Positions 22,144 through 31,318 of a stretch of 64,000 nucleotides of DNA are shown one piece after another. The notes beneath the pieces are model-generated. The model was not told where the DNA came from. It ran no database searches and saw only the letters and a list, made by a program, of their open reading frames with translations. The DNA is from Pseudoalteromonas luteoviolacea S2607 (GTDB taxonomy: Bacteria > Pseudomonadota > Gammaproteobacteria > Enterobacterales > Alteromonadaceae). Position 1 is the first letter of the stretch. Each line of letters opens with the position of its first letter. Position numbers and translations under genes: made by a program. The stretch spans positions 1 through 64,000 of the forward strand of contig NZ_AUXV01000017.1 in assembly GCF_001625575.1 (NCBI RefSeq). The letters are read 5' to 3'.

Positions 22144-23871
22144 GTGCTAGTTGATCAGATCATCTTAACAGGCATTATGCTCGCTTTAGTCGTGTGCTTA
22201 TTCGGCACACGGCTTAACCCAGCTTGGTTATTTGTCAGTGCAATTGGCGTCAGCTATTTAACTGGTTTAATCGAGCTGGAATCTATGTTGGTAAATTATG
22301 CCAACCCATCGTTAATTACTTTGGTACTATTGATCATCGTATCTATTGCCATAGAAAAAACGACCTTAGTGCAAAAATTAGCCAGCACATTGGCCAGTGG
22401 TAGCTTATCTAAATCAGTTATGAAGCTGGGATTGTCCACGGCCTTATTGTCCTCATTTACAAACAATACTGCCGTTGTCGCCTCATTAATAAGTACCATT
22501 AAAGAAAGCCAAACGCACTCCCCCTCTAAATTGCTATTGCCTCTTTCTTACACCGCCATATTGGGTGGTACATTAACATTGATTGGCACCTCCACTAATT
22601 TGATAGTCAATGGGTTTGCCGTAGATGCAGGCATGGCACCACTGGGCTTTTTTGATTTTACTTTAGTCGGTATCGGGGCGTTATCTGTTGGCTTATTGAC
22701 GATTCTATTGCTATTAAAGTTTCTGCCTGATCATGGTACTGAAAGCGAAGAAGTCGTCCCTTTTTACTTAGAAGGAAAAGTCGCAATAGGCTCAAAACTT
22801 ATTGGGCGTACAGTAGAAGAGAATGGCTTACGAGATTTGAAAGACCTTTTTCTAGCCGAAATAATGCGTGGTGAAAGACGTATCAGTGCGGTGACACCAC
22901 AACAAGAAATTCGCCAAGGTGATGTACTGCTTTTTGTCGGCGACATTAAATCAGTGCCTTTATTAAGACAATTCGATGGTCTGCAAGTAGTGCATGACAA
23001 ACATGAAAAAGATGCCGAACATTTGGTCGAAGTCGTCGTAAGTCAATCATCGAAATTTCTGGGTAATACCATTAAGGAAATTCGCTTCAGAGAACAATTT
23101 CATGCTGCGGTGATTGCGATTCGCCGTGGCCACGACCGCCTCCAAGGCGGCTTGGGTAAGGTACAGCTACAAGCTGGCGACTCACTTATTCTTGCCCCAA
23201 GCTGTGAATTTTACGAGCTACCAGATTTAAAGCGCGAATTTGTATATATTTCTGGATTAGATTTACAAACACATTTAAACCAAAAGCAGTCGAGCCAAGT
23301 TCTGCTCGGCTTTGCAGCCGTTATCGGGTTGGGCATCTTTGATATTGTCCCTCTGGTTAAAGGGCTACTGGTTTTACTCTTGGCATTGGTTGCTTTGGGT
23401 ACCATTAAAGTCAGTGAAATGAAACGCCGCTTTCCAATAGAGTTACTGGCTATTGTGGGCAGCGCTATTGGCCTAGCAAAACTCATGATTGATACTGGGC
23501 TTGCTAGCAAAATTTCAGATGCGCTCTTTTTATTACTCGGTGATTTTGGCCCTTATGGTGCTTTCATTGCCATATTTGTAATGACGGTGGTTTTTACGGA
23601 ACTCATTACCAATAACGCTGCTGCTGCACTGTCTTTTCCAGTCGCCTATGCACTCGCTGTAGGCTTTGGCGTCGACCCATTACCGTTTATCATGGCTGTG
23701 GCATTTGGTGCTTCGGCTAGCTTTATTTCTCCCTTTGGTTATCAGACAAACTTGATGGTGTATAGTGCCGGAAATTATCGTATCAGAGATTACGTTACGG
23801 TTGGTGTTCCGCTCTCAATAATCTACTCCATCACTGTTTTAACCTTGATCCCAATGGTCTTTCCCTTTTAA
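22144..23871 (+). CDS. SLC13-type anion transporter, probable sulfate permease
   Basis: This 575-residue inner-membrane protein has hydrophobic segments in two halves (about residues 1-190 and 390-575). They are separated by two RCK_C/TrkA-C-like domains (about 205-280 and 295-370), seen as repeated GDVLLFVG and GDSLILA endings. This is the layout of DASS/SLC13 permeases. The repeated N-T-N-A type motifs ([12 protein letters not shown] and [14 protein letters not shown]) fit sodium-coupled anion transport. The GTG start has AAGGAG eight bases upstream. Its place between cysN and cysC makes sulfate the likely substrate; the substrate itself is inferred. Confidence 0.88.
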   Translation: MLVDQIILTGIMLALVVCLFGTRLNPAWLFVSAIGVSYLTGLIELESMLVNYANPSLITLVLLIIVSIAIEKTTLVQKLASTLASGSLSKSVMKLGLSTALLSSFTNNTAVVASLISTIKESQTHSPSKLLLPLSYTAILGGTLTLIGTSTNLIVNGFAVDAGMAPLGFFDFTLVGIGALSVGLLTILLLLKFLPDHGTESEEVVPFYLEGKVAIGSKLIGRTVEENGLRDLKDLFLAEIMRGERRISAVTPQQEIRQGDVLLFVGDIKSVPLLRQFDGLQVVHDKHEKDAEHLVEVVVSQSSKFLGNTIKEIRFREQFHAAVIAIRRGHDRLQGGLGKVQLQAGDSLILAPSCEFYELPDLKREFVYISGLDLQTHLNQKQSSQVLLGFAAVIGLGIFDIVPLVKGLLVLLLALVALGTIKVSEMKRRFPIELLAIVGSAIGLAKLMIDTGLASKISDALFLLLGDFGPYGAFIAIFVMTVVFTELITNNAAAALSFPVAYALAVGFGVDPLPFIMAVAFGASASFISPFGYQTNLMVYSAGNYRIRDYVTVGVPLSIIYSITVLTLIPMVFPF

Positions 23872-23882
23872 AGGACAGTTTC

Positions 23883-24479
23883 ATGGATAAAAACATTGTT
23901 TGGCATAACTATGCCGTAGAAAAAGCACATCGTGGCGAGCTTAAAGGTCATAAGCCCGTTATTTTGTGGTTTACTGGTTTTTCAGGCTCTGGAAAAAGTA
24001 CGGTCGCAAATGCACTAGAAAGTGCTTTACATCAAATTGGCGTACATACATATTTACTAGATGGTGATAATGTAAGGCATGGCCTGTGTAAAGACCTGAA
24101 TTTTAGCGATGAAGATCGTATAGAAAATATTCGCCGTGTTGGCGAGTTAAGTAAATTAATGGTTGATGCAGGGCTGGTTGTACTAACCGCTTTTATCTCC
24201 CCCTTTCAAGCCGAACGAGATATGGTTCGTGAATTGGTCGGAGAAGGTGAGTTTATCGAGGTGTTTTTAGATACTCCATTAGAAGTGTGCGAGCAACGAG
24301 ATCCTAAAGGTCTGTATAAAAAAGCACGCGCTGGAGAAATTAAAAACTTCACTGGTATCGACTCTGACTATCAGCCACCTGTCTCACCAGAAGTGAAAAT
24401 CAATACAGGTGAAAATTCTCTAGAAGAGTCAGTACAACAACTCATTGAATATTTAAAAAATAAAAAAATCATAAAGTAA
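23883..24479 (+). CDS. cysC: Adenylylsulfate kinase
   Basis: This 198-residue kinase phosphorylates APS to PAPS, the substrate of CysH. The P-loop [18 protein letters not shown] and the substrate block [18 protein letters not shown] are intact, as is [15 protein letters not shown]. It lies 11 bases after the permease gene with AAGGA before the ATG. It is a stand-alone kinase, which fits the unfused CysN. Confidence 0.98.
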   Translation: MDKNIVWHNYAVEKAHRGELKGHKPVILWFTGFSGSGKSTVANALESALHQIGVHTYLLDGDNVRHGLCKDLNFSDEDRIENIRRVGELSKLMVDAGLVVLTAFISPFQAERDMVRELVGEGEFIEVFLDTPLEVCEQRDPKGLYKKARAGEIKNFTGIDSDYQPPVSPEVKINTGENSLEESVQQLIEYLKNKKIIK

Positions 24480-24491
24480 TAAGGAATACTC

Positions 24492-25262
24492 ATGAACGAT
24501 ACAGATCTGCTAGAAGAACTTGTCGAACTTTCACGACTCGCAGGCGAAGAAATTATGCACATTTACGCCAAAGATTTCGCAGTTGATTATAAAAGTGATG
24601 ACAGCCCTGTAACAGAAGCAGATCTTGCTGCAAACCGTGTTATTACTGCGGGTTTGCTGCGTCTGACTCCGAATATTCCCATACTGAGTGAAGAAAGTGC
24701 CGATATCAGCTGGCAAGAGCGACAAACTTGGCAGCGTTATTGGCTCGTCGACCCTATTGATGGGACTAAAGAGTTCATCAAAAAGAATGGTGAGTTTACA
24801 GTTAATATCGCGCTCATAGAAAATGGCGTTCCGACAATGGGGGTGGTATATGCGCCAGCACTCAAAACCTGTTACCTTGCCGCAAAAACAATTGGCGCGT
24901 TCAGAGAGTGTGATGAAGCGCGTATTGAACTTAAAGTTACACGTAAAAGTAAACAGGGTAAAATAAAAGTCGTCGGTTCTCGCTCACACCCGTCTCCTGA
25001 ATTGGCTGATTACCTAGCTCAATTTGATGATGTTGAAATGGTTCCCAAAGGCAGCTCCCTTAAGCTGTGTCTAGTTGCTGAAGGTGAAGCTGATGTATAC
25101 CCTCGCCTTGGTCCAACATGTGAATGGGATACAGGCGCCGGACATGCCGTTGCTGAAATTGCAGGTGCAACAGTAACGCAACAAGACGGCTCTCCTCTAA
25201 AATACAACCAAAAAGAGTCATACTTAAACCCTTATTTCATTGTATCAAGACTGGATGACTAG
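24492..25262 (+). CDS. cysQ: 3'(2'),5'-bisphosphate nucleotidase CysQ
   Basis: This 256-residue magnesium-dependent phosphatase of the inositol monophosphatase superfamily removes 3'-phosphate from PAP, the by-product of CysH, and protects cells from PAP build-up. The metal-binding motif DPIDGTKEFIKKNGEFTVNI and the second motif WDTGAGHAVAEIAG are clear. It closes the operon 12 bases after cysC, with AAGGA before the ATG, and a perfect hairpin follows the stop codon. Confidence 0.96.
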   Translation: MNDTDLLEELVELSRLAGEEIMHIYAKDFAVDYKSDDSPVTEADLAANRVITAGLLRLTPNIPILSEESADISWQERQTWQRYWLVDPIDGTKEFIKKNGEFTVNIALIENGVPTMGVVYAPALKTCYLAAKTIGAFRECDEARIELKVTRKSKQGKIKVVGSRSHPSPELADYLAQFDDVEMVPKGSSLKLCLVAEGEADVYPRLGPTCEWDTGAGHAVAEIAGATVTQQDGSPLKYNQKESYLNPYFIVSRLDD

Positions 25263-25271
25263 TTATTGATT

Positions 25272-25297
25272 GCATCACGCAGCACCCTGCGTGATGC
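25272..25297 (+). terminator. Hairpin after cysQ
   Basis: GCATCACGCAG and CTGCGTGATGC form a perfect 11-bp stem with a four-base loop, nine bases after the cysQ stop codon. The downstream side is CT-rich rather than a T run. It probably ends the cysG-Q transcript or protects its 3' end. Confidence 0.65.
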
Positions 25298-25444
25298 CCT
25301 CCCTTCAAACTTAATTTATGCCTTTTAGGCTAGGATTTTAGTCCACTTACTTATACTATAGCGCTCAACTCGACATGCTATAAATCATAAGCTACCAGCT
25401 TCTTATACATGCTTACACGTACAGCTTAAAAATTGGAAAGTAAT

Positions 25445-26464
25445 ATGGACTTTAAACAGCTCTCTATGGCCGCACTTATAATGCTTCCAACGCAGCAAGC
25501 CGTTGCCAAAAAAGCTTCTGCGGACGAAATAGAAGCCCTCAACCAATGTATCCTTAGTCAAGCTATGTCTGGGGACGAAAATAGAACCATGAAAGAGGTT
25601 CGTCAGTATTGTGAGCAACAAATCGGTGGCTTGAGTCAACTTGATAAACGAATTGCCAGAGAGCGTGTTACTGAAGAAAACCGCAATGTACTGACACCAC
25701 ACCATCGTAACTATATATTGCCAGTTTCGTATATTAAAAACCCAAATAACCGCCCTTTTGACCGTTTTATGGACAAAGGCGATCAACAGGGTGAACCGCT
25801 TGACAATGTCGAGGCAAAGTACCAGATTTCTTTAAAATTGCCTATTTATCACGATTTTGAAGACAAGGATCAAGCAATCTACATGGGCGTGACTTTACAG
25901 TCCTACTGGCAAGTTTATAACAAAGACATTTCGTCTCCATTTCGTGAAACAAATTACGAACCAGAAATCTTTTGGATTAATTTCTTAGATGATGAAAATG
26001 TCCTTTGGGGAGATGAAATGGCATTCGTTCTTGGGATCTCACATCAATCCAATGGCCGCAGTCAGCCTAATTCTCGCTCATGGAACCGCATTTATGCGAA
26101 TTTCATCTGGGAATACGATGGCTTCGTCTTTAGCTTCAAGCCATGGTATAGACTACCTGAAGATGATAAGCCTGATGAAACCTCAGCCAAAGGGGATGAC
26201 AACCCTGATATCCATAAATACATGGGCTATTTCGAACTCAGTGGGGCATATCGCTTTAGCAATGACCACGAAGTTGGCATGATGCTTAGAAATAATGCTG
26301 GCGGAGATAATCGGGGCGCGATTCAATTGGACTGGTCTTTCCCAATCACAGGCAGGGTCAGAGGTTATGCTCAGTACTTTAATGGTTATGGCGAAAGCCT
26401 AATTGATTACAACGCACACATTCAGAGGCTAGGGATTGGTATTGCAATTACAGATCTCCTTTAA
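25445..26464 (+). CDS. pldA: Outer membrane phospholipase A
   Basis: This 339-residue outer-membrane beta-barrel hydrolyses surface phospholipids and so keeps lipid asymmetry. I use the ATG at 25445, which gives a signal peptide ending AVA (about residue 21); a TTG at 25433 is also in frame. The catalytic residues are His200 and Ser202 in ISHQSNGRS and Asn214 in SRSWNR, with the same spacing as E. coli His142, Ser144 and Asn156. An N-terminal extension of about 60 residues before the barrel carries several charged residues and three cysteines. It ends near a convergent gene with a shared hairpin. Confidence 0.93.
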   Translation: MDFKQLSMAALIMLPTQQAVAKKASADEIEALNQCILSQAMSGDENRTMKEVRQYCEQQIGGLSQLDKRIARERVTEENRNVLTPHHRNYILPVSYIKNPNNRPFDRFMDKGDQQGEPLDNVEAKYQISLKLPIYHDFEDKDQAIYMGVTLQSYWQVYNKDISSPFRETNYEPEIFWINFLDDENVLWGDEMAFVLGISHQSNGRSQPNSRSWNRIYANFIWEYDGFVFSFKPWYRLPEDDKPDETSAKGDDNPDIHKYMGYFELSGAYRFSNDHEVGMMLRNNAGGDNRGAIQLDWSFPITGRVRGYAQYFNGYGESLIDYNAHIQRLGIGIAITDLL

Positions 26465-26472
26465 GCCATTTT

Positions 26473-26503
26473 GGCGACCAAGCGTTTAAGTAGCTTGATC
26501 GCC
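26473..26503. terminator. Possible shared terminator between pldA and the 26510 gene
   Basis: GGCGACCAAGC and GCTTGATCGCC pair over 11 positions with one mismatch around a nine-base loop. It sits in the 45-base gap between two convergent genes. There is no clear T run on either side. Confidence 0.45.
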
Positions 26504-26509
26504 TTACAC

Positions 26510-27406
26510 TTACTTGGCTATGATGACAAATTCACCACAGAATTTTGCCACTAGTACATCGCCATCATATACATTTACCGGTACGGTATACCTTGCTTTG
26601 CCAGCGCTTTCTAACTCCGACAATTCACCTTCACATTCAGACAAAGTAACTGTCGCCCCAGGCGCCGTGGTCAGAGGCTTAAGGTACTTGATATTAGCAT
26701 CAGCTAATACGATATCCCCTGCCAAATTATGCTCTTTAAGCGCTAAATAAGTCGCGCCCCAACCAGTTAGTGTCGCCATGCTATACACCGAGCCAGCAAA
26801 CATTGAGTTATGTAAATTTAGGTTCGCTTTTAAATCGGCTTTGGTTGCAAATTGCCAATCGGTATAACTCTCAACCTTGATCCCCATCGCGTCACTAATA
26901 GGAATAGACTCACGCCATGTGTCTTGCAGTACTTGTGTCCAATCAGGATGACGGAACCAACCGGGCTCGGACGGTTTTTGCTTAACCATCTTCCAATGCT
27001 GAACATCACCATATGCCAGATGCGCCTTTTCCAACACTTGATACCCATGGCGCTCATAAAATGCCAATGCACGTTCTCTGGCAAAGAGCACTAGCTCTTG
27101 AGCATCTTGGGTCCACGCTATTTTCTCAAGCTCATGTAATAATCGGCTACCTAAATGTTGACCACGGTGCGATTCGTCAACAGCCATATAACGTACTTGG
27201 GCTTGTAAATGGTTATTGAAATGCAACCTCGCAACCGCCAGCACTTCGCCTTCATTGTTTTTGATATATCGATGTTCAGACTCTTGCTCTAGGTCATCCT
27301 GCTCAGACCCCCTAGGCTGGTGCCAAGGTGCACGAAGCACTTGCCAACGTAATTGATAGTAATCCTGCCAATCCTGACTACTTTGAGGTGAAGTTACTGG
27401 AAACAT
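26510..27406 (-). CDS. GNAT acetyltransferase fused to a YiiD-type thioesterase
   Basis: This 298-residue protein has two parts. Residues 1-140 are a GNAT acetyltransferase, with the acetyl-CoA loop seen as DESHRGQHLGSRLLHELE and a late AFYERHGYQVL. Residues 150-298 resemble the YiiD C-terminal hotdog domain, with LHNSMFAGSVYSMATLTGWG and DANIKYLKPLTT. E. coli YiiD has the same layout. Substrates are unknown; the hotdog half suggests an acyl-CoA or acyl-ACP thioester. AAGGAG lies seven bases before the ATG. Confidence 0.85.
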   Translation of the reverse strand: MFPVTSPQSSQDWQDYYQLRWQVLRAPWHQPRGSEQDDLEQESEHRYIKNNEGEVLAVARLHFNNHLQAQVRYMAVDESHRGQHLGSRLLHELEKIAWTQDAQELVLFARERALAFYERHGYQVLEKAHLAYGDVQHWKMVKQKPSEPGWFRHPDWTQVLQDTWRESIPISDAMGIKVESYTDWQFATKADLKANLNLHNSMFAGSVYSMATLTGWGATYLALKEHNLAGDIVLADANIKYLKPLTTAPGATVTLSECEGELSELESAGKARYTVPVNVYDGDVLVAKFCGEFVIIAK

Positions 27407-27570
27407 ATTTACTCCTTTTTGAGCACACCTGCGTTAGTGCCAATTTTTATTTTCTACCTTACAAGAAAAACTCTGAACAGGAAATGCTCAGGGGAAAATC
27501 ATCGACTAAATGTGTAAAATCATCTAAACACAGTGGAATTACCTCAATCCTTGGCTATGCTGATGTAACT

Positions 27571-28266
27571 ATGCAGGAATTTTTAACTGAATCAGGAACC
27601 GTCAGCAGCGATTTTGTAACCCAAAGCCACCAGCTAGGTCACTTGTTATATTGGCATAAGCATGGAAAAACGAGCATTCAAGTTAGACAAGAAAAAACGC
27701 TCCGTTGGCTACTAATAAACAATACGTTACAGTCAATCGTTGAACTGAACCACCCAGAACACTTGCTGTTTCCCCACTTGCAAGTGCTAGAGAGCTTATG
27801 GCAAAAATGCCCACCACCCCAGCGCGTATTAGAGCTGGGATTAGGCGCCGGCGCAATACGGGACTATTTACACAGTGTCCATGATGATTGCCAGGTTATC
27901 TCTGTCGATAACAATCCGGACATTATTCACTGCTATAAGCGCTACTTTGGAGGCGATCATATTAGTGAAGTTAATTGCAACGATGCCTACAAAGTATTGG
28001 AATTAGAAAGTACAGCGCCTTTCAACTGGATAATATTGGATTTGTTCAGTGAGTTAGATGCACCACGATTTTTATATCAACACAAATTTTATACTTTGTT
28101 GCGAAATACACTCTCTGAACAAGGTACATTATTCATTAATTTTCTTGCCGAACACGAATCCCAGCTAAAGCAGCTGGAGCATTTGCTCATTATTAATTTT
28201 GGTAAGAAACCACATATCCATAATGTGCCCGGCTATTCAAATTACATAATCGTTATCGAGCGCTAA
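27571..28266 (+). CDS. Spermidine synthase-like methyltransferase-fold protein
   Basis: This protein of about 231 residues carries a Rossmann SAM-binding motif VLELGLGAGAIRDYLHS and an acidic strand end ISVDNNPDII, then NWIILDLFSE. The pattern fits spermidine synthase-like proteins that lack the full polyamine site; I do not see enough to claim the reaction. The frame is open back to 27328, inside the divergent 26510-27406 gene. I chose the ATG at 27571 on length, but it has no good ribosome binding site, and ATG at 27484 is an alternative. Its stop overlaps the convergent dtd gene by four bases. Confidence 0.65.
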   Translation: MQEFLTESGTVSSDFVTQSHQLGHLLYWHKHGKTSIQVRQEKTLRWLLINNTLQSIVELNHPEHLLFPHLQVLESLWQKCPPPQRVLELGLGAGAIRDYLHSVHDDCQVISVDNNPDIIHCYKRYFGGDHISEVNCNDAYKVLELESTAPFNWIILDLFSELDAPRFLYQHKFYTLLRNTLSEQGTLFINFLAEHESQLKQLEHLLIINFGKKPHIHNVPGYSNYIIVIER

Positions 28267-28700
28267 ACCGATAGATTAAATGTTACAGGCCCGTCGTTAC
28301 ATAGACTCACTTGCATGTCAGCACCAAACTCCCCTGTTGCTACAGTTAATCCAGATGCTTTGGCTTGCGCAACAAAATACTCATACAAAGACCGGGCTTG
28401 TTGAGGTGTGCCAGCGGAAGAAAAACTTGGTCTCATACCTTTTTTAGTATCTGCGGCAAGCGTAAATTGAGAGACCACTAACAACTCACCGTTAATATCC
28501 TTGAGACTCAAATTCATCTTACCCGCGTCATCAGTAAAAATACGATAGTTGCTGACTTTGTGAAGTAATTTATCGGCGTGATTTTCGTCATCCAACTTCT
28601 CTACCCCAAGTAGTAGTAATATCCCTTGCTCTATTTCACCTACCACTTCACCGCCAACTTCAACTTTTGCGAACTTAACCCTTTGAATGAGTCCCTGCAC
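28263..28700 (-). CDS. dtd: D-aminoacyl-tRNA deacylase
   Basis: This 145-residue homodimeric enzyme removes D-amino acids, and also glycine from tRNA-Ala, to keep translation chirally pure. The active-site motif SQFTLAADTKKG and the cross-subunit motif NDGPVTF near the C-terminus are present. The start is GTG, giving MQGLIQRVKFAKVEV, with GAGGT four bases upstream. One base separates it from the stop of the preceding peptidase gene, so the two are coupled. Confidence 0.96.
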   Translation of the reverse strand: MQGLIQRVKFAKVEVGGEVVGEIEQGILLLLGVEKLDDENHADKLLHKVSNYRIFTDDAGKMNLSLKDINGELLVVSQFTLAADTKKGMRPSFSSAGTPQQARSLYEYFVAQAKASGLTVATGEFGADMQVSLCNDGPVTFNLSV

Positions 28701-28701
28701 A

Positions 28702-29652
28702 TCAACCTCTATTTTTGTCTATTTTACACAGCAATAGATCTGCTGCTCTTCGAATGGCCTCCGAATATACTTTATTTGTCGCACTGTGCCCAACACCTTC
28801 TAAAATTAAAAAGCGTGCTTGTACTTGCTCGGCAAACTTTTGAGCCGAAGCAAATCGACAAACAAGATCTTGGCGGCTGTGTATCATCCAAATAGGCAAC
28901 TGAGTAATACGCTGCGCATTATGGAGAATTTGCAGCTCGTCGATAAAACACCGCGCCGACATATAGTGCACCATCAGCTTCGCCTGTGTCACTAAATGAC
29001 AACTGGACTGTAATTGGTAACGCTGTAATTGAGTTTCGACACTCAATTGCTTATCCCAGTCGAACCACAACTGAGCTGCTTTATGCTGCAATAATTCGTC
29101 TTCACCAAACAGCTGCTCTCTGTAGATTTCTAGAACGCGCTCATGGTCAGTTTCACCATGGGAGAAAATTGCAAAGCGCTCTGGATAAAACTGCGCACCC
29201 GCTCCCGTTGCACCATAAAGCCATGCCAAGTCGTCATTGGCGGCGAAAAAGCTCGCCCATATGATAAGCCCTATTACCCTATCGGTATGACGCTGCGCAA
29301 ACAACAATGCTAAAGTTGCTCCCCATGAACCGCCAGCAATTACACATTTCGGTAAGTCTAGGTAGTCCAGCAATGCCAACATATCGGCGATTAATAGATC
29401 GGTGTTATTGTGCTCTAACGAATGCGGAGATGAATTACCACACCCTCGCTGGCTGAATAAGATGATGCGATAACGGGCAGGATTAAAGTAAGTCTGAGTC
29501 AGCTTGTGTAAGCCGCCACCAGGGCCTCCGTGGCACACTAAAACAGCAACCCCATCGGGGTTACCATACTCTTCCACATGTATCTGATGACCATGAGAGA
29601 CGGGTAAATGAAAGCTACGTAACACAGCACTTGGCTGATAAAGTAAGGTCAT
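28702..29652 (-). CDS. pip: Proline iminopeptidase (alpha/beta hydrolase)
   Basis: This 316-residue cytoplasmic enzyme of peptidase family S33 would release N-terminal proline. The oxyanion-hole motif CHGGPGGGL and the nucleophile Ser109 in GGSWGATLAL are typical, with Asp in HSRQDLVC and His in GVGHSA completing the triad. The usual DQRGCG block reads SQRGCG here, so Asp is replaced by Ser. Together with gaps near the C-terminus this leaves some doubt about the exact substrate. It lies eight bases after the YihY gene and one base before dtd, in one transcript. Confidence 0.88.
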   Translation of the reverse strand: MTLLYQPSAVLRSFHLPVSHGHQIHVEEYGNPDGVAVLVCHGGPGGGLHKLTQTYFNPARYRIILFSQRGCGNSSPHSLEHNNTDLLIADMLALLDYLDLPKCVIAGGSWGATLALLFAQRHTDRVIGLIIWASFFAANDDLAWLYGATGAGAQFYPERFAIFSHGETDHERVLEIYREQLFGEDELLQHKAAQLWFDWDKQLSVETQLQRYQLQSSCHLVTQAKLMVHYMSARCFIDELQILHNAQRITQLPIWMIHSRQDLVCRFASAQKFAEQVQARFLILEGVGHSATNKVYSEAIRRAADLLLCKIDKNRG

Positions 29653-29660
29653 GACTTACC

Positions 29661-30533
29661 TCATTCTTGAGGTGTGTCAGTCTCCTTGCCATGGTGCTCC
29701 TCTAGGCAAGCAGTAAATTCTGCGCCTAGTAATACCACTATCCACGATAAATACACCCATACAAACAAAATAGGGATGGTCGCCAATGCGCCATAAATCA
29801 CTTCGTAAGACGGGAAGTGACTGATATACATTGCAAACCCCCGCTTTGTTAACTCAAATAGAAAAGCGGCAAACAGCGCACCGGGTATCGCGGCTTGAAA
29901 CGACACACGTGTATTTGGTACTAAAGTATAGAGCATAATGAAGCCCGCCATTGAAATTACATAAGGCAGTAACTTAAGTAACAAGCCACTAAACCCAGGG
30001 ATCCCCTGATCGGCAAATGATACCAATGAAACTATATACGAGGTCACACCAATACTTGCCCCCAGTAGGACAGGCCCTAAGGTTAAAACCATCCAGTAAA
30101 TCGCGAAGGAAATCATTAATGGCCGTTTACTTTCAACTCGCCAAATTCGATTCAGTGCACTGTCTACATTGCGAATTAGTAATAACGCCACCGCGGCCAA
30201 AAAGCTGATCCCCACAGCTGTCATTTGGTTCGCATTACCGGCAAATGCACTAATGTGAGATTTAATGGTATCGGTTGAGGTCGGCACAAAGTTGGTGAAT
30301 ATAAAGTTTTCTATTGCCAGCCGAGTATTTTCAAATCCGGGAAATGCGGTAAATATCGCAACACCTACTGCAATCAAGGGCACCAAAGACAAAAGCGTAA
30401 CGTAGGCCAAATACCCAGCATTGATCGTCAGTTGGTCTTCTTTACAGCGCTCAAAAAAGCGTTTCCACCAGCTCGGTTGAGCCGCTATATAAGTTTGTAA
30501 TTGCGCTTTCACACTTGGCCAATGTTGCTTCAT
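29661..30533 (-). CDS. YihY/UPF0761 family inner-membrane protein
   Basis: This 290-residue protein has about six hydrophobic segments. The family blocks are visible as INAGYLAYVTLLSLVPL (near residue 37), RIWRVESKRPL and YGALATIPILFVWVYLSWIVVLLGAE. The family was once called RNase BN in error; its role is unknown. It heads a likely operon with pip and dtd, the same neighbours seen in other gammaproteobacteria. The ribosome binding site is weak. Confidence 0.93.
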   Translation of the reverse strand: MKQHWPSVKAQLQTYIAAQPSWWKRFFERCKEDQLTINAGYLAYVTLLSLVPLIAVGVAIFTAFPGFENTRLAIENFIFTNFVPTSTDTIKSHISAFAGNANQMTAVGISFLAAVALLLIRNVDSALNRIWRVESKRPLMISFAIYWMVLTLGPVLLGASIGVTSYIVSLVSFADQGIPGFSGLLLKLLPYVISMAGFIMLYTLVPNTRVSFQAAIPGALFAAFLFELTKRGFAMYISHFPSYEVIYGALATIPILFVWVYLSWIVVLLGAEFTACLEEHHGKETDTPQE

Positions 30534-30619
30534 GATGATTCAATGATAATGATTGCTTTGCACATATTACCAATCCGCTTCATAATTTAAAGTAGCCATT
30601 TAAAGTTAAGGGATAAAGT

Positions 30620-31282
30620 ATGCCTCTAAAATATATACAAATAACCATTTTAATTTTAGTTGTCTCTCTTCTGGGCGGCTGTAAAAGCGCTCAAAATGCC
30701 TATTATGCGGCGTGGGAGCAAGTGGGTGTGCACAAGCGAGACATTCTCGTTGACCGTGTTGAAGATACGCAAGCTTCACAGCAAGCGTCTCAACAAGAGT
30801 TTCAAAGTGCACTTGAAAGACTCTCTGTATTGATTGACTTTGACGGCGGAGAATTGCAAACCGTATACGAGCAGTTGAATAGTGATTATGAAGCGAGCCA
30901 AAAGTCTGCACAAACCGTCACGGCCAATATCAATAAGGTTGAATCTGTAGCAGGAGCGTTATTTGAAGAGTGGCAAACGGAATTAGAACAGTATTCTAAC
31001 CCGCAACTTAAGCGCAGCAGTGAAAAGAAATTGCAGCAAACTCAACAACAATACAATAAACTAATCCGCTCGATGCGCAAAAGCGAGGCAAAAATGCAAC
31101 CAGTCTTAGATTCATTGAAAGACAATGTTTTATACCTGAAACATAACCTCAATGCTCAAGCTATTGCTGCAATCAAAGGCGAGTTCACCAACTTAAAACG
31201 TGATATACAGAGTTTAATCACAGATATGAATCGCTCTATCGCGGATTCATCTAGCTTTATTGAACAATTGAATAAAAGCTAA
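30620..31282 (+). CDS. DUF2959-like lipoprotein
   Basis: This 220-residue lipoprotein has a lipobox LLGGC at residues 17-21, followed by KSAQNAYYAAWEQVGVHKRDILVDRVEDT, a block I associate with the DUF2959 family. Most of the rest is predicted alpha-helical coiled coil rich in Gln and Glu. The function is not known. AAGGG lies eight bases before the ATG. It diverges from the yihY operon and ends in a strong hairpin shared with the next gene. Confidence 0.8.
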   Translation: MPLKYIQITILILVVSLLGGCKSAQNAYYAAWEQVGVHKRDILVDRVEDTQASQQASQQEFQSALERLSVLIDFDGGELQTVYEQLNSDYEASQKSAQTVTANINKVESVAGALFEEWQTELEQYSNPQLKRSSEKKLQQTQQQYNKLIRSMRKSEAKMQPVLDSLKDNVLYLKHNLNAQAIAAIKGEFTNLKRDIQSLITDMNRSIADSSSFIEQLNKS

Positions 31283-31290
31283 AAAAGATG

Positions 31291-31318
31291 AGCCAACTGA
31301 GCAAAAGCTTAGTTGGCT
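31291..31318 (+). terminator. Hairpin between the 30620 lipoprotein and the acetyltransferase
   Basis: A 12-bp stem with one G-U pair and a four-A loop starts nine bases after the lipoprotein stop codon. On the plus strand it is followed by a T-rich stretch, so it may terminate the lipoprotein message. It overlaps the stop codon of the convergent gene. Confidence 0.6.

Noticed and set aside
27328..27570. Upstream extension of the spermidine synthase-like gene
   Set aside because: Its first part overlaps the divergent GNAT/thioesterase gene and the extension does not look like the family.
30535..30560. Fur-like AATGATAATGATT before the YihY gene
   Set aside because: Only about 12 of 19 positions fit the Fur consensus and the second half-site is poor; the YihY operon has no known iron role.
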